This document shows positions 5,982-6,681 of a DNA stretch of 6,681 nt, one piece after another. Where the stretch lies: the NCBI GenBank assembly GCA_900554625.1, contig USHP01000114.1, forward strand, positions 1-6,681, in the 5' to 3' direction. Every line of letters begins with the position of its first letter. The stretch's first letter is position 1. The DNA is from an uncultured Eubacteriales bacterium (GTDB lineage: Bacteria; Bacillota; Clostridia; Oscillospirales; Oscillospiraceae). Both the position numbers and the translations under genes were made by a program. Under the pieces are notes generated by a model. That model saw only the letters and a list, made by a program, of their open reading frames with translations, was not told the DNA's origin and did no database searches.

Positions 5982-6335
5982 TTATACCGTTACGCCCTGG
6001 TATTCCACCAGCTGCAGCACCTGCTGTCCCCGCTGGGTCAGGGCCATGCTCCCCCGGACGGGATAGGCGGCATAGGCACCGTCATCAAAACCGCTCAGCG
6101 GCTTGTCAAAGTCCAGAGAAATCAGTCCTTTTTTCTCCAGACATTGCAGCAGGACGCTCACATCCTCCGGCGCTCCTTCCTCCAGATACACCGGGATATC
6201 GTCATCCCGCTTCCGGGCCACCGGCAGAAAGGGAATCTGTCCCAGGTAGCGCAGAAAATCCAGTTCCTTCTGGGTCAGCACCAGTTCCCGGGCGCAGCCG
6301 GAACACTTTGCGCAATTACCGTCGCATCCACTCAT
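5982..6335 (-). CDS. Uncharacterised small protein with N-terminal four-cysteine cluster and possible winged-helix body
   Basis: A 117-residue soluble protein I cannot assign to a named family. Residues 4-14 hold Cys4, Cys8, Cys11 and Cys14 (C-x3-C-x2-C-x2-C), a spacing suited to Zn2+ or an Fe-S cluster or to redox switching. The rest starts with LTQKELDFLRYLGQIPFLP (about 19-37), continues with an acidic DDDIPVYLEEG stretch, a helix VSVLLQCLEKKGLISLDFD near 60-78, and ends with MALTQRGQQVLQLVE, which resembles the closing 'LT..G...L' strand-helix of winged-helix DNA-binding proteins. That likeness is inference, not proof. ATG 6333-6335 is supported by GGGAGGT (6347-6341); the frame continues 38 codons further up through the trxA control region and is not used. 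It lies divergent from the thioredoxin gene, which with the cysteines hints at redox biology. No clear promoter was found for it. Confidence 0.75.
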   Translation of the reverse strand: MSGCDGNCAKCSGCARELVLTQKELDFLRYLGQIPFLPVARKRDDDIPVYLEEGAPEDVSVLLQCLEKKGLISLDFDKPLSGFDDGAYAAYPVRGSMALTQRGQQVLQLVEYQGVTV

Positions 6336-6359
6336 AAGAAACCTCCCGCAATTGTCAGA

Positions 6360-6401
6360 AATCCAGGGCAATTCCTCAATTTTTGTTGCATAGCCTGGAT
6401 T
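6360..6401. promoter_or_regulatory. Inverted repeat in the trxA control region
   Basis: AATCCAGG (6360-6367) and CCTGGATT (6394-6401) form a perfect 8-bp inverted repeat with a 26-base gap; GCAA (6368-6371) and TTGC (6386-6389) can extend the pairing past an ATAG bulge. The right arm sits in the spacer of the trxA promoter and the inner part covers its -35. It may be an operator or an incidental hairpin; no T run follows on the plus strand. Confidence 0.4.
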
Positions 6402-6414
6402 CTTAGGATATACT
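6386..6414 (+). promoter_or_regulatory. Promoter of the thioredoxin gene
   Basis: TTGCAT (-35, 6386-6391) and TATACT (-10, 6409-6414, five of six bases) are 17 bases apart. The expected start near 6421 gives a short leader of about 27 bases containing the ribosome binding site AAAGGAG (6433-6439). Confidence 0.72.
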
Positions 6415-6447
6415 AATGATACAAAACCATACAAAGGAGTGAATCCC

Positions 6448-6681
6448 ATGTCCCCTGTTCATATTACAAAAGACAATTTTGATTCCCTGGTCCTGGGCAG
6501 TGACAAGCCTGTGCTGCTGGACTTCTGGGCAGCCTGGTGCGGTCCGTGCCGGATGGTTGCTCCCGTTCTGGAAGAGCTGGCCGCTGACCGGGAGGACATT
6601 CTGGTAGGCAAAATCGACATTGACGAAGAGATGGAACTGGCAATGAAGTTTGGCGTTACCAGCATCCCCACTCTGGTGGTC
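6448..6681 (+). CDS. trxA: Thioredoxin, N-terminal part (runs off the window)
   Basis: The first 78 codons of a thioredoxin of normal type; the full protein is usually near 105 residues, so about a quarter is missing at the window edge. Visible: [20 protein letters not shown] leading into the active site W-C-G-P-C (Trp30, Cys31, Cys34), Asp25 as the buried acid, Pro39 in the following helix, [16 protein letters not shown] (55-70) and the cis-proline of T-S-I-P-T (Pro74). Thioredoxin is a cytoplasmic disulfide reductase, recharged by thioredoxin reductase, that supplies electrons to ribonucleotide reductase, peroxiredoxins and methionine sulfoxide reductases. ATG 6448-6450 follows AAAGGAG by eight bases. 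It has its own promoter and is divergent from the cysteine-cluster gene. A trxB partner is not in the window but could follow it. Confidence 0.96.
   Translation, partial: MSPVHITKDNFDSLVLGSDKPVLLDFWAAWCGPCRMVAPVLEELAADREDILVGKIDIDEEMELAMKFGVTSIPTLVV

Noticed and set aside
6336..6440. A minus-strand promoter for the cysteine-cluster gene (for example TTGAGG with GACAAT, or TTCACT with TATCAT).
   Set aside because: The first would start transcription on top of the ribosome site; the second has a mediocre -35 and 16-base spacing. Neither is convincing enough to list.
1..6681. Search for a phage-defence island, mobile element, CRISPR array, retron-like RNA or tRNA.
   Set aside because: No spaced direct repeats, transposase or reverse transcriptase motifs, terminal inverted repeats or tRNA-like folds were seen by eye. 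The genes are recognisable transport, envelope and redox families.

Overview
The window looks like chromosomal DNA from a GC-rich, Gram-positive-type anaerobe, most likely a gut Clostridia (Oscillospirales/Ruminococcaceae-like). This is inferred from strong AGGAGG-type ribosome binding sites, sigma-A promoters, a lipoprotein with a classical lipobox, a DUF4358 gene, VanZ and AzlCD families, and an MBOAT/DHHW pair. No phage, transposon, CRISPR, tRNA or rRNA sequence was seen. The window cuts a gene at each end.

Layout. (1) 2-382, plus strand: the C-terminal end of a MATE-family efflux transporter, closed by a hairpin terminator (about 386-426) that also serves the converging minus-strand genes. 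(2) 423-2905, minus strand: a two-gene cassette with an AlgI-like MBOAT acyltransferase followed by a DHHW-family (AlgX/AlgJ-like) SGNH protein, probably a machine that O-acylates a cell-surface polymer. (3) 2998-4591, minus strand: mntP (manganese exporter, interrupted by an in-frame TAG), a VanZ-family membrane protein and a DUF4358 lipoprotein. Each junction in this group is a 4-base stop/start overlap. It is preceded by a strong promoter and a yybP-ykoY-type manganese riboswitch (about 4636-4740), and followed by a minus-strand intrinsic terminator at 2952-2980. (4) 4831-5852, minus strand: azlC and azlD, a two-component branched-chain amino acid exporter with its own extended -10 promoter. 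(5) 5982-6335, minus strand: a small uncharacterised protein with an N-terminal four-cysteine cluster. It is divergent from (6) 6448-6681, plus strand: the start of a thioredoxin gene, cut by the window end.

How the parts relate. The manganese unit is the best-supported regulatory circuit: promoter, Mn2+ riboswitch, mntP. VanZ and the DUF4358 lipoprotein are translationally coupled behind it, so they should share its control. The DUF4358 gene sits directly upstream of the MBOAT/DHHW pair, separated by a terminator. This suggests a shared envelope role but a different transcription level. The cysteine-cluster protein and thioredoxin share a 112-base divergent control region and may be a redox pair (inference).

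Most of the window is recognisable housekeeping or accessory metabolism. The points that deserve a second look are the nonsense codon in a riboswitch-controlled mntP, the placement of two envelope genes under that riboswitch, the mntP promoter buried in the azlCD terminator hairpin, and the cysteine-cluster protein next to trxA. No gap between genes exceeds about 240 bases.
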